A DNA stretch of 34,222 nt from Clostridia bacterium (GCA_017936565.1 JAGBFG010000032.1:1-34222), one strand, 5' to 3'; positions 1-8,425 are shown, counted from the first letter of the stretch. The notes: a model not told the origin generated them from the letters alone. Translations and numbers: made by a program.

Positions 1-328
1 CTTGCAAATACCGTATACACTGATTAAAACAGCCGCAAAAGGATGCATCGTCCGTGTCATAAATATTGCCGACGACGGCGCCTTCATTCGGTAAAACCTC
101 AAGGGTGATAAGGTCTGCCTTTTCTTTTCCGTCGTCCATATTCATCACCGCACGCTTGACATTTCCCTTGCCATAGCCATCGGGCGTCAAACAGCCGCCG
201 GGAATCCCGCGATTGACAACCGTCATACCCGAAAGCGCCGCCACAACGGGAACGTACTCTCCCTGCTCAACGCTTGTCATCGAGGTCCCATAAGCATACC
301 AAAGCTTGCCGTTCCATTGGTTGTTCAT
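1..328 (-). CDS. SGNH/GDSL-family hydrolase, N-terminal part (runs off the left edge)
   Basis: The first 109 codons of a minus-strand gene are present. The ATG is at 326-328, preceded by an AAAGGAAA ribosome binding site at about 338-345. The start resembles the SGNH hydrolase fold: a block I-like 'YAYGTSMTS' near residues 12-20, where the Ser of GTS would be the nucleophile; a block II-like Gly in 'NRGIPGG'; and a block III-like Asn in 'LEVLPNEG'. SGNH enzymes are esterases or deacylases, often acting on acylated carbohydrates. There is no signal peptide, so the product is probably cytoplasmic. The catalytic Asp/His block lies outside the window, so the active site is not fully verified and the substrate is unknown. 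Confidence 0.72.
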   Translation of the reverse strand, partial: MNNQWNGKLWYAYGTSMTSVEQGEYVPVVAALSGMTVVNRGIPGGCLTPDGYGKGNVKRAVMNMDDGKEKADLITLEVLPNEGAVVGNIYDTDDASFCGCFNQCIRYLQ

Positions 329-385
329 TTTTATGTTTTTCCTTTCGTATAGGTCTTGGGTTTCATTCAAAAATTTATTTTATCC

Positions 386-547
386 TTAACCGTTTTCCTT
401 TGCGGTGGTGATGGGTGCGATGAGCAATTTGCGGATTTTTCTGCATTTTGCAAACATATCCTTGTATTCTTCTTCGGTTATCATATGCATAGCCTTAAAC
501 AAACCGAGCCAATAATCCGTTTCGTAGCATTCTTTAAGCGCAAACTC
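386..547 (-). pseudogene. 5'-truncated four-helix-bundle (S23 / 23S rRNA intervening-sequence) protein remnant
   Basis: On the minus strand, 53 codons ending in TAA (386-388) read like the C-terminal half of an S23-type four-helix-bundle protein: 'LKECYETDYWLGL', then 'ITEEEYKDMFAKC', then 'KLLIAPITTAKENG'. Members of this family are usually about 115-125 residues. Here the frame is closed by an in-frame TAG at 548-550, just before the first conserved helix, with no start codon or ribosome binding site. The truncation lies about 15 bases from the first hairpin of the palindromic array. I infer that the 5' half was lost and that the remnant is not expressed as a functional protein. The family assignment is from pattern memory. 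Confidence 0.6.
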
Positions 548-563
548 CTAAGTAGAATGATTT

Positions 564-725
564 GACACTTCGTGTCATGAATTGAAACTGCGTTTCATGA
601 TTTCTCGCGCACTCGCGCTCCATGAAATGAATTGCGCGTCCAACCTTATGCGCCCGCAGGCGCAATTCATGGCGAAGCCAATTCATGAGTGCAACGCACT
701 CAATTCATGCGCTTGCGCAATTCAT
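564..725. repeat. Array of small palindromic hairpins spaced by ATGAATT/AATTCAT
   Basis: At least six short hairpins follow one another: GACAC-ttc-GTGTC (564-576), GAAAC-tgc-GTTTC (584-596), GCGC-actc-GCGC (607-618), an 11-bp stem ATGAATTGCGC/GCGCAATTCAT (627-637 with 660-670) that competes with GCGCC-cgca-GGCGC (650-663), GGC-gaa-GCC (671-679), GAGTG-caacg-CACTC (687-701) and GCGC-tt-GCGC (709-718). Most are separated by ATGAATT on the left side and by its complement AATTCAT on the right side, so the whole block is roughly palindromic. It overlaps the last codons of rlmD and may also act as its transcription terminator. Confidence 0.8.
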
Positions 726-2100
726 TGTCGAGTCGTCGTTTGAGACAAACGACACTCTCGACGTGTCCTGTACGAGGAAACAAATCAACGGGAGTAACGG
801 GAGAAAGGGAGTAGCCGTTTTGGGTAAGGTAGGCGCAATCGCGGGCGAGGGTATCGGGATTGCAGGAGATATAGACGATTTTTGGGGGAACAAGGTCCTT
901 TGCAAGATAGGAAAGCAGCTCCGCTGAGCAGCCCTTGCGGGGTGGGTCAAGCAAAACGATATCGGGAGCGTATGCTTCGCCCTTCTCTTTTTTAACGGCA
1001 TCAAGAAGCGAGCAAGCACAGCCGGCGTCCGCACAGAAGAAGGACGCGTGGGCGATGCCGTTTTTTTTCGCGTTTTCCTTGGCGCGCTCAACGGCGGAAG
1101 CGACAATTTCCACTCCTACAAGCTCCCTGACGCTATCCGCCATAGAAAGCCCGATGCTTCCAACCCCTGCATACAAATCCAAGAGAGATTCATCCCCACG
1201 AAGCGCGGCAAGGCGCTTTGCCTCGGCATACAGTATTTCGGCGGCATCGTGATTGACCTGATAAAAGGAAGCGGGAGAGAGAGAAAGCTTGACACCCGCC
1301 AAGGTGTCCTCTAAAAAAGGAGAACCGTACAAAAGACGGTATTCGTCCGAGCAGATGACATTGGTGCGTTCTTTATTGATATTGAGATACAAGCCCACGA
1401 CCTCGGGATGCTTCTTTTTCAAAAGGGCTTCTAATTCCTTGGCATACGGCAGGGCTCTCTCTTTTATCACCAAGGTAAGCAAAACCTCTTTTTTGACGGA
1501 TGCGCGCAAATAGATATGCCGCAAAAGCCCTGTATGGCTTTCTTCCTCATAGGGTCTTATATGATACGTGTGACAAAAATCAAGGAGTGTGCGCAAAATA
1601 GGGGAAAAGGACTCGTCCTGCAAGGGACAGTCAACAGCCGACACCAAGCGGTGACTTTTAGGGGCAAAAAAGCCGATAGCCACTTCCCCGTTTTTATCGG
1701 GCGCAACGGCAAACTGTGCCTTGTTGCGATAATGGGTCGTTTTCCCTGTGGAAAGAAGGGGGGTGATTTGCGCATCGGGCAAGCCCGCCTTTATAAAGGC
1801 ATAGCGCACGGCTTCCTCTTTCCATTTCTTTTCCCGTTCATACGTAATAGCGGAATAGGCGCACCCGCCGCAAGCCTTTGCCTGACAAAAGGGGGATTCC
1901 AAACGAAAGGGCGAGGGAGAAAGCAGGCGCTCGATTTTCGCCACCGCATAATTTTTGCGCACCAGAATGATGCGCATTTGCACCTCGTCTCCGTCTGCCG
2001 CTCCCGAAACAAAGACGACCTGCCCTTCGACCTTGGCAATACCAAAGCCTAAATTATTCAATCCTTCAATTTTGGCTGTATAAAGATCGTTTTTTTTCAA
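700..2100 (-). CDS. rlmD: 23S rRNA (uracil-C5)-methyltransferase, RlmCD/TrmA family
   Basis: This S-adenosylmethionine-dependent enzyme forms 5-methyluridine in 23S rRNA. The N-terminus is a TRAM-like RNA-binding domain. It is followed by an iron-sulfur cysteine cluster ('FCQAKACGGC' plus a later 'VDCPLQ'), the SAM motif 'LLDLYAGVGSIGL' and the catalytic-Cys motif 'YISCNPDTLARD'. I chose the TTG at 2098-2100 (466 residues): it has an AAAGGA site nine bases upstream and begins right at the TRAM domain. The frame is open further upstream to 2235, but that stretch contains the promoter. The last residues, 'NELRKRMN', are encoded by the palindromic repeat array and are not a normal family tail. 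The gene is divergent from nhaC. Confidence 0.93.
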   Translation of the reverse strand: MKKNDLYTAKIEGLNNLGFGIAKVEGQVVFVSGAADGDEVQMRIILVRKNYAVAKIERLLSPSPFRLESPFCQAKACGGCAYSAITYEREKKWKEEAVRYAFIKAGLPDAQITPLLSTGKTTHYRNKAQFAVAPDKNGEVAIGFFAPKSHRLVSAVDCPLQDESFSPILRTLLDFCHTYHIRPYEEESHTGLLRHIYLRASVKKEVLLTLVIKERALPYAKELEALLKKKHPEVVGLYLNINKERTNVICSDEYRLLYGSPFLEDTLAGVKLSLSPASFYQVNHDAAEILYAEAKRLAALRGDESLLDLYAGVGSIGLSMADSVRELVGVEIVASAVERAKENAKKNGIAHASFFCADAGCACSLLDAVKKEKGEAYAPDIVLLDPPRKGCSAELLSYLAKDLVPPKIVYISCNPDTLARDCAYLTQNGYSLSPVTPVDLFPRTGHVESVVCLKRRLDNELRKRMN

Positions 2101-2149
2101 GGCTTCGGTTCCTTTCCCACGGCATTTTGTTTTCTGATAATCCATAGTT

Positions 2150-2178
2150 ATCATAGCATATTTTTTTAGGTTGTGCAA
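2150..2178 (-). promoter_or_regulatory. rlmD promoter
   Basis: On the minus strand, TTGCAC (2173-2178) and TATGAT (2150-2155) are separated by 17 bp, with an extended -10 TG. It is nearly identical to the divergent nhaC promoter. Confidence 0.75.
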
Positions 2179-2229
2179 TATCTTTTTCTGCTTTATAGGG
2201 TATATTTTGATATATTTTGGCAAAGACAC

Positions 2230-2258
2230 TTGCACAAAAGCGAAAAATATGCTATACT
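2230..2258 (+). promoter_or_regulatory. nhaC promoter
   Basis: TTGCAC (2230-2235) and TATACT (2253-2258) are separated by 17 bp, with an extended -10 TG. The start codon lies about 50 bases downstream. Confidence 0.8.
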
Positions 2259-2310
2259 TCTCGGGAAGAGTCTTTTATCGCAAATTCAACCTTGAAGGGA
2301 AATAAAACCG

Positions 2311-3624
2311 ATGGAAAAACGAAACGGCTGGGCGCTTTTGCCCATCGGCATCTTTTTGATGCTGTATCTTGGACTTGGCATTACCTTTGAATATATTATG
2401 AAAATTCCTATGGGCTTTTACAAGGTGCCTATTGTGGTTATTTTCCTTTGTGTTCTCTTTTTTGCCACGGCGCAGAACAAGAGCCTTTCCTTTGACAAAA
2501 AATTAAAGATTATGGGAGAGGGCGTTGGGGATAAAAACATCGTGACGATGCTCTTGATTTTCCTCTTGGCCGGCATTTTTGTGGGTGTTGTGGGAAGAAG
2601 CAGCGCCGAGAGCGTTGCCTACTTTTTCCTGTCGGTTATTCCGCCGCGCTTTTCCGTTCTGGTGCTGTTTTTGGTGAGCTGCTTTGTTTCCACCGCTATG
2701 GGAACCTCGGTTGGCACCATTACGCTGCTTGCGCCTATTGCCGTTGCGGTTTCCACGGCTACGGGCTTTGCTCTGCCTCTTTGTGTCGGAACGGTTGTCG
2801 GTGGAGCGATGTTCGGGGACAATCTCTCCTTTATTTCGGACACGACCATCGCCGCTTGCGGTGGGCAGGGGTGCGCTATGAAGGACAAATTCCGCACCAA
2901 TTTTGCTATTGTTGTTCCCGCCGCGCTTATCACTATCCTTGTTATTCTTCTTTTCTCCCTAAATGCCGATATCAAGCCTATGGAAAATATGTCCTACAAT
3001 CTTTGGCAAATCATCCCTTACGTACTGGTGCTTGTTGGCGGTATTGTCGGTATCAACGTTTTTTTTGTGCTCGGCATTGGTATTGTCACAGGCAGCATTA
3101 TTATGCTGGCAAGCGGCGTAACCTCATTCCCCGATTTATTGGCTTCTATGGGGAATGGTGCTTACGGAATGTTTGAGACCTCTATGGTGGCAATTCTTGT
3201 TGCCGCCCTTTGCGCTTTGATTCGGGAAAACGGCGGCTTTGAGGCGTTGCTTTTCGCCATTAAGCGCATTTTCCGCGGCAAAAAGGCAGGTCAGCTTGGT
3301 ATGGGGCTTTTGGTGGGGGCGATGGACATTGCCACAGCCAACAATACCGTTGCCATTGTAATAGCAAATCCCATTGCTAAGGAAATGGCGGAAACCTACG
3401 GTGTTTCTCCCAAAAAAACCGCTTCCATTCTTGACACCTTCTCTTGTATTTTCCAAGGTGTTCTCCCCTACGGCGCGCAAATGCTCGTTGCTATTTCAGC
3501 CGTTTCGCAAATGGGAAAGTCGATTTCCGCCTTTGAGATTATTCCCTTTTTGTTCTACCCCTTCCTGCTTTTACTTTCCTCGCTATTCTTTATGTTCCTT
3601 GTTCCCGAAAAGAAGAAGGATTAA
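2311..3624 (+). CDS. nhaC: NhaC-family Na+/H+ antiporter
   Basis: A 437-residue, strongly hydrophobic integral membrane protein, with about 11-12 membrane segments judged by eye. The stretch 'GGAMFGDNLSFISDTTIAA', about residue 165-183, is characteristic of the NhaC family, which exchanges cytoplasmic Na+ for external protons. A second conserved-looking segment, 'MDIATANNTVAIVIANPIAKEM', contains polar residues inside a membrane region, as expected for an ion path. The AAGGGAAA ribosome binding site precedes the ATG at 2311. The gene is a single transcription unit with its own promoter and a strong terminator. Some NhaC relatives exchange organic acids (malate/lactate) as well, so the exact cargo is not proven. 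Confidence 0.88.
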   Translation: MEKRNGWALLPIGIFLMLYLGLGITFEYIMKIPMGFYKVPIVVIFLCVLFFATAQNKSLSFDKKLKIMGEGVGDKNIVTMLLIFLLAGIFVGVVGRSSAESVAYFFLSVIPPRFSVLVLFLVSCFVSTAMGTSVGTITLLAPIAVAVSTATGFALPLCVGTVVGGAMFGDNLSFISDTTIAACGGQGCAMKDKFRTNFAIVVPAALITILVILLFSLNADIKPMENMSYNLWQIIPYVLVLVGGIVGINVFFVLGIGIVTGSIIMLASGVTSFPDLLASMGNGAYGMFETSMVAILVAALCALIRENGGFEALLFAIKRIFRGKKAGQLGMGLLVGAMDIATANNTVAIVIANPIAKEMAETYGVSPKKTASILDTFSCIFQGVLPYGAQMLVAISAVSQMGKSISAFEIIPFLFYPFLLLLSSLFFMFLVPEKKKD

Positions 3625-3639
3625 AAAGGCAAGCAAAGC

Positions 3640-3683
3640 AAATGCCCCGAGGCCGTTATTTTTGGCTCTTCGGGGCATTTTTT
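3640..3683. terminator. Bidirectional terminator between nhaC and the MFS-GH2 gene
   Basis: The stem AAATGCCCCGA pairs with TCGGGGCATTT and is followed by a T run on the plus strand; A residues on the left side allow weaker use by the convergent minus-strand gene. Confidence 0.85.
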
Positions 3684-3691
3684 ATCGGATT

Positions 3692-6685
3692 TTATTTCAG
3701 CCCATCCTGAAAGGCAGTTTGCAAGGCTTGCGCGATTTCTCTCATTTCTTCGGGGGAAACCTTCAAGATTTGTCTGTCATATGTGAAAAGTCCGTTTGTT
3801 TCCTCTTCAACGTCGCTGACCTGCGTTAAGACAGTCGCGCACAGTCCCTCTCTCACGGCAGGGACTATCTGCTCTTCATATAGAGCACGGGTGGCTTTGC
3901 GGAAGAGCTCTTCCGTCTTCAAAAATTTATAGCCGTAGGTTTTGCTGATGCGGAAGGAATGGGCGGGGATTTTGTAGGAATATCCGCCAAACTCGGAAAG
4001 CACCAAGGGCTTATCGGATTTTTTAAGCTTCACTTTTTTGAAATAGACGTGCTTGCTTTCCACGTCGCTTTGGCTTTCCTTAAACCAGCCTGAGGTGGCA
4101 TCCCAAACTCTTGTGGGGTCTTGGGCTTTTAATTCGCTGTAAATTCTATCCGCCTCATACTGTCCCCAGCCCTCATTGAAAATGGTGTAATACACAACAG
4201 AGGGGTGATTATACAGAAGCGCAACGGTTTCGCGGTTATGCTGCTCAAAAAAGGCGCGGCGTGATTTTGTGGGCTTATGAGAAAAGCCCTTTTGTATACC
4301 GAGCGTGGGAAGCAGAGTATCTATCCCGAAGTGATACGGACCGCTGTTGACCATATCCTGAAAAACAAGCATACCGTACTTATCGCAATAATAATAGAAC
4401 ACCGCAGGCTCAATTTTGATATGCTTGCGAAGGGTATTGAAACCGCATTCCTTCATTTTCAGAATATCGCACAGATACCCCTTCGGCGTTGCGGGAAGGT
4501 AAATGCCATCGCTGTAATAGCCCTGGTCCAAGAGCCCGTGGAAGAAGAAGGGCTCGCCGTTCAGACAAATATATGAACGGTCCTTCACTCTTTTTATATC
4601 TACCGTTCTCAGGGCAAAATAGGACTCAACCGTATCCTCGCCGTCGGAAAGCGTAAAGGTATAGAGATAGGGGTCCTCGGGCGTCCAAGAATGAAGGACT
4701 TTGGGAGAGAGGGTAATGGTATCTCCCTCATAAGCAAAGTGCTCTTCCCCGTCCTCTGTATGAAGGATGAGGGTTTTGGCGCTCTTTCCACCTACCGTCT
4801 TAATGGTGACAGAGGAAAGAGAGGGGGTTATTTTCAGGCTTTCTATATACTGACTCGGCACGCTTTCAAGCCACACAGGCTGCCAGATACCCGAAATGGC
4901 GGTGTACCACATACCGCTGCTTTTGCGGCTTTGCTTGCCATAGGGCAGGTCCGTGTCAAGTCTGTCCTCTACCTCTACTGAGAGCGTGTTTTCCCCCTCG
5001 TGTATGGCGGCGGTAATATCAAGGGAAAAGGGCAGATAACCCCCGATATGAGAGCCGACGGGAGTACCGTTGACAAGGACGCGCGCCTTTTGGTCAACCG
5101 CGCCAAAGTGAAGCAGGATTTTTCCCCTATTGAAATTTTCGGGCAAGGAAAAGGCGCGTTTGTAAATATATTTTTCCTTTTTTCCCAAGGTACAGGCAAT
5201 GCCTGAAAGACGGGACTCGGGCGGAAAGGGCACGCGAATTTGTCCAACGAAAGCCTTTTCGTTCTCGTTTTGTACAAAAAGCGACCATTCTCCGCAAAGG
5301 GAGAGATAGGACTCTCTTTTCATTTGCGGGCGGGGATAATCCTCCCACGAGGAAGAGGTATCCTCCTCAAAGGGTGTTTTCAGAGTCTTGTGCGTGTGCT
5401 GTCCCCTGTCCTTGAAAAAGATGACAAGAAAGGTTGTCAAAGCAGCCAACAGCGCTACTATAAGGGCGGCTACGAAAATGGATTGGTTGGGAAGAAATGA
5501 GGTTGTTCCGTCAGAGTTGACAATGACTTCCGCATCCGCAAGCACCGTCTTTCCAATGTAAGGACCGATAATTCCGGGGAACAGCACTTGGGAAAAAATC
5601 CTGATTCCCTGCAATCTTCCCGCTTCTCCCTTTGGGGTCAGGTCGCGAATTCTCGCACCGAACACCGCCGAGGCAGACAAAAAGCCGCACATCATAAACA
5701 AAGAGCCAAAGAAAACGGGCAGCTTGGTTTGGGTGGTAGCTAAAAGGACGTAGCCAAGGCAGAGGGAAAACAGAGAGATAAACACCGAAAAGGGATATCC
5801 CTTTTTATCATAGACTCTGCCCCAAAGGGCTGTGACGACAGATGCAAGAATCACAGCAGGCGCCATAATGAAGACATAATCCGCCATGCCCAAGGAAGCC
5901 TCATAATAAATGATGAGATAGGGCATAAAAATCTGAATAGAGATATGGAAGAGGACAAAGCAAAGCAAGCAAAGATAAAGGGCGGGGTTGCGCTTGACGG
6001 TGGAAGGCAGAAAGCCATGCAAAACGGTTCTCATATATCCGTCCTCGGATTTTTTCACGGGCGCGTCCTTTATGATAAAAAAGCCCAAGGCACCGACAAC
6101 CAGAACCACAACGCCGATGATAACGAAAATAAGAGTCCAAGAGGACGCCTTGTCCAAATCAAAAGCCATAAAGCCGCCGAACACCGCAAGGATGGACACC
6201 AAGGGCATCATCGCATTAATGCCCTCAGCAGCGCCGCGGTTGGTTTCGTCGGTGCTATCAGTCAGCCACGCGTTAAAGGCGGCATCGTTGGCAGAGGAGC
6301 CAAAGAAGGTCATTAAGCAATCGAAGGTAATCACCAAGCCCACGCCAAGCGTGGCGGCAGAAATGGTGGCGGGGACAAACGGGGCAAGCCAATCCAATCG
6401 GATAAAGGAAAAGCACAGAATAGAAATGCCCCAAAGGATGTATCCGCCGCAAATAAAGAGCTTTCTCTTCCCTATTTTATCCGAAAGAGCGCCAACGAAA
6501 ACGGTGGTCAGCGTGGCAGCGACAGCACTCGCGGCAACCATAGCGGAGATTTGAGAGGCGCTTGCGTGAAACATCTTGTAAATAAAGACGTTGAGATACA
6601 TATTTTCAACTGTCCACGCGACCTGTCCCATAAAGCTGAACAATACCAGGGCGCACCAGAATTTACCCGAGAGCTTTGTTTTCAT
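3692..6685 (-). CDS. MFS transporter fused to a GH2 glycoside hydrolase
   Basis: One uninterrupted 997-codon frame. Residues 1-425 form an MFS permease: about 12 hydrophobic segments, a motif A-like 'GALSDKIGKRK' at 65-75 and a charged half-way loop at about 206-232. A polar linker (426-449) leads into a glycoside hydrolase family 2 protein: sugar-binding sandwich from about 455, an immunoglobulin-like domain, and a TIM barrel from about 765. Glu838 in 'FNEGW' fits the acid/base and Glu898 in 'LSEFGG' the nucleophile. With an even number of membrane segments the hydrolase would face the cytoplasm, so a glycoside could be imported and cleaved by one polypeptide. The ATG at 6685 has a GGAAGGGA site upstream. 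The GH2 part (about 550 residues) is near the usual length of short GH2 enzymes. Substrate unknown; beta-glucuronide or beta-galactoside-like sugars are possible. Confidence 0.88.
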   Translation of the reverse strand: MKTKLSGKFWCALVLFSFMGQVAWTVENMYLNVFIYKMFHASASQISAMVAASAVAATLTTVFVGALSDKIGKRKLFICGGYILWGISILCFSFIRLDWLAPFVPATISAATLGVGLVITFDCLMTFFGSSANDAAFNAWLTDSTDETNRGAAEGINAMMPLVSILAVFGGFMAFDLDKASSWTLIFVIIGVVVLVVGALGFFIIKDAPVKKSEDGYMRTVLHGFLPSTVKRNPALYLCLLCFVLFHISIQIFMPYLIIYYEASLGMADYVFIMAPAVILASVVTALWGRVYDKKGYPFSVFISLFSLCLGYVLLATTQTKLPVFFGSLFMMCGFLSASAVFGARIRDLTPKGEAGRLQGIRIFSQVLFPGIIGPYIGKTVLADAEVIVNSDGTTSFLPNQSIFVAALIVALLAALTTFLVIFFKDRGQHTHKTLKTPFEEDTSSSWEDYPRPQMKRESYLSLCGEWSLFVQNENEKAFVGQIRVPFPPESRLSGIACTLGKKEKYIYKRAFSLPENFNRGKILLHFGAVDQKARVLVNGTPVGSHIGGYLPFSLDITAAIHEGENTLSVEVEDRLDTDLPYGKQSRKSSGMWYTAISGIWQPVWLESVPSQYIESLKITPSLSSVTIKTVGGKSAKTLILHTEDGEEHFAYEGDTITLSPKVLHSWTPEDPYLYTFTLSDGEDTVESYFALRTVDIKRVKDRSYICLNGEPFFFHGLLDQGYYSDGIYLPATPKGYLCDILKMKECGFNTLRKHIKIEPAVFYYYCDKYGMLVFQDMVNSGPYHFGIDTLLPTLGIQKGFSHKPTKSRRAFFEQHNRETVALLYNHPSVVYYTIFNEGWGQYEADRIYSELKAQDPTRVWDATSGWFKESQSDVESKHVYFKKVKLKKSDKPLVLSEFGGYSYKIPAHSFRISKTYGYKFLKTEELFRKATRALYEEQIVPAVREGLCATVLTQVSDVEEETNGLFTYDRQILKVSPEEMREIAQALQTAFQDGLK

Positions 6686-6741
6686 CGTGTTTTTCCCTTC
6701 CTATGGCATAGCGAGGATTTTTTGACCGCTTATTTTTTCCT

Positions 6742-6770
6742 ATTATACTTCATTTTTATAAAAAAAGCAA
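6742..6770 (-). promoter_or_regulatory. Promoter of the MFS-GH2 gene
   Basis: On the minus strand, TTGCTT (6765-6770) and TATAAT (6742-6747) are 17 bp apart, about 57 bases before the ATG. Confidence 0.75.
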
Positions 6771-6787
6771 GCCCCCACCTTTTGCAC

Positions 6788-6817
6788 AAAAAAACGAGCT
6801 GGCGATGATGCGCCAGC
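6788..6817 (-). terminator. Terminator of the amino-acid ABC operon
   Basis: A perfect 7-bp stem GCTGGCG/CGCCAGC (6798-6804, 6811-6817) is followed, on the minus strand, by a run of seven T after CTCG. Confidence 0.85.
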
Positions 6818-6832
6818 CCTGTAAATTGTAGC

Positions 6833-7741
6833 TTATAAAACCTTTTGTAAAAATTGCTGCAAGCGGGGATTTTGGGGATTTTCAAAGATATCCTTGGGCG
6901 TTCCCTCCTCGGCGATAACGCCGTCCGCCATAAACAGCACTCTGTCGGCAACCTCACGGGCAAAGCCCATCTCGTGCGTCACCACGACCATAGTCATTCC
7001 CTCTTTTGCCAAGTCCTTCATCAAGTCCAAAACCTCGCCGACCATTTCAGGGTCAAGGGCAGAGGTGGGCTCGTCAAACAGAATGACCTCGGGATTCATT
7101 ACAAGAGCGCGCACAATCGCCACTCTTTGCTTCTGACCGCCCGAAAGCTTGGAAGGATATTCGTCCCTCTTATCCGCAAGACCGATTCTCTCTAAAAGAG
7201 ACATAGCCCTTGCTTCCGCCTCTTCCTTGGAGAGAAGCTTTAACTCCACGGGAGCTAAAATAAGGTTTTGGATAACCGTCAGATTGTTGAAGAGATTGAA
7301 ATGCTGGAACACCATTCCCATTCTGCTACGGGCCTTATTGATGTCCTCGCGATACTGGGATTCGATGTCGCGAAGAAGCGTTTTATACGCTTTACCCTCG
7401 CGAGAGGTCAGCAAATCCTTTTCCTTGATTTCCCGAATGATGTCTTCCTTGGCTCTTTCGGGATGCTCCGCTTGCATTTTCCCGAAGGTGCGGGATGCCT
7501 CTATCACGTCAAAATGCAAATACGGGTCGGGCGGGGTTAAAAGACTGTCTTCAAGCCACACCTCGCCATAGGTAGGCTCTTCGAGCAAATTCATACAGCG
7601 AAGGAAGGTGCTTTTTCCGCCGCCTGAGGGACCAATGATAACCACCTGCTCTCCCTTTTGGATTTCGCAGGAAGCGCCCTTCAAAACCTTGATTTCGCCC
7701 TTGGGTCCGAAATTCTTATAAATATTCTTAACGCTTATCAC
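6833..7741 (-). CDS. Polar amino-acid ABC transporter ATP-binding protein with an internal insertion
   Basis: The ATPase of an amino-acid importer (GlnQ/HisP-like). Visible motifs are Walker A 'GPSGGGKS' (37-44), Q-loop Gln146 in 'MVFQHFNLF', signature 'LSGGQ' (199-203), Walker B 'ILFDEP' (220-225) and H-loop His256. The protein has 302 residues, while GlnQ-like ATPases are normally about 240-250. The excess sits between 'EDSLLT' and 'DINKARSR', about residues 70-132, which in relatives is a short link between Walker A and the Q-loop. The insertion is charged and predicted by eye to be largely helical. The start overlaps the permease gene by 14 bases, so translation is probably coupled. It is the last gene of the operon, followed by a strong terminator. 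Confidence 0.9.
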   Translation of the reverse strand: MISVKNIYKNFGPKGEIKVLKGASCEIQKGEQVVIIGPSGGGKSTFLRCMNLLEEPTYGEVWLEDSLLTPPDPYLHFDVIEASRTFGKMQAEHPERAKEDIIREIKEKDLLTSREGKAYKTLLRDIESQYREDINKARSRMGMVFQHFNLFNNLTVIQNLILAPVELKLLSKEEAEARAMSLLERIGLADKRDEYPSKLSGGQKQRVAIVRALVMNPEVILFDEPTSALDPEMVGEVLDLMKDLAKEGMTMVVVTHEMGFAREVADRVLFMADGVIAEEGTPKDIFENPQNPRLQQFLQKVL

Positions 7742-8423
7742 TTGCGCGCATCCTCCTTTCTATCAGCTTAATCAAGCCGGTCACCAAAAGAACAAGAATG
7801 AGGTAGGTAGCGGCAAGCATTAAATACGGGAAGATATACTCAAAGGTACTGTCGCCGATGCTCTTGAATGCCTTTGTCAGGTCCGTAACGGCGATAAAGC
7901 TAACCACCGAGGTTTCCTTCAAAAGCGCGATAAACTCGTTACCAAGGGTGGGAACGACGTTTTTGACTGCCTGAGGCAGAACGATTTTCATCATTGTTTG
8001 TCCATAGGTCAACCCCAAGGCGCGACCTGCCTCCGTTTGCCCGATATCCACAGACAAAATACCGCCGCGCATAATCTCGGACACATAAGCGCCCGAATTC
8101 AAGCCGAAAATCAAAACGGCTTCTATAACCGAGTCAATATTGATGCCTGCGGCAGGAAAAATGACGAAATGAATCAACAGTAGCTGAACGACCATTGGCG
8201 TTCCACGAAAGACGGCGATATACACGTCTGCTACGCGGGAAAGAAATTTAATAAAGCGGTTGGTTTTGGGCAATATCTGGCAGGTAGCCAAAAGACAACC
8301 AACAACTAAGCCTATTAAAAGCCCAAACACCGCTATAATAGCGGTGTTTTTCAGGCCAATCAGGAAGTTTTTATAGGCTTCAAGTTCAATAAACTGTCTA
8401 TAAAAGGTATTCCAAGCTGTCAT
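7728..8423 (-). CDS. Polar amino-acid ABC transporter permease
   Basis: A 231-residue membrane protein of the HisM/GlnP family, the usual length, with about five membrane segments. The stretch '[21 protein letters not shown]' is the family's EAA loop, which contacts the ATPase. The ATG at 8421-8423 lies two bases after the stop of the binding-protein gene. No good ribosome binding site is seen, so translation probably depends on re-initiation from the upstream gene. As these permeases form dimers, this single permease gene can supply the whole channel. Confidence 0.9.
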   Translation of the reverse strand: MTAWNTFYRQFIELEAYKNFLIGLKNTAIIAVFGLLIGLVVGCLLATCQILPKTNRFIKFLSRVADVYIAVFRGTPMVVQLLLIHFVIFPAAGINIDSVIEAVLIFGLNSGAYVSEIMRGGILSVDIGQTEAGRALGLTYGQTMMKIVLPQAVKNVVPTLGNEFIALLKETSVVSFIAVTDLTKAFKSIGDSTFEYIFPYLMLAATYLILVLLVTGLIKLIERRMRASDKR

Positions 8424-8425
8424 TA

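Noticed and set aside
386-547. Diversity-generating retroelement (Avd-like protein)
   Set aside because: The S23/Avd-like remnant is truncated and no reverse transcriptase or template/variable repeat pair is present in the window.
564-725. CRISPR array
   Set aside because: The repeated unit is only about seven bases, spacers are themselves palindromic and of unequal length, and no cas gene is nearby.
2101-2235. N-terminal extension of RlmD (45 extra residues)
   Set aside because: The stretch contains the promoter and has no family similarity; the TTG at 2100 has a proper ribosome binding site.
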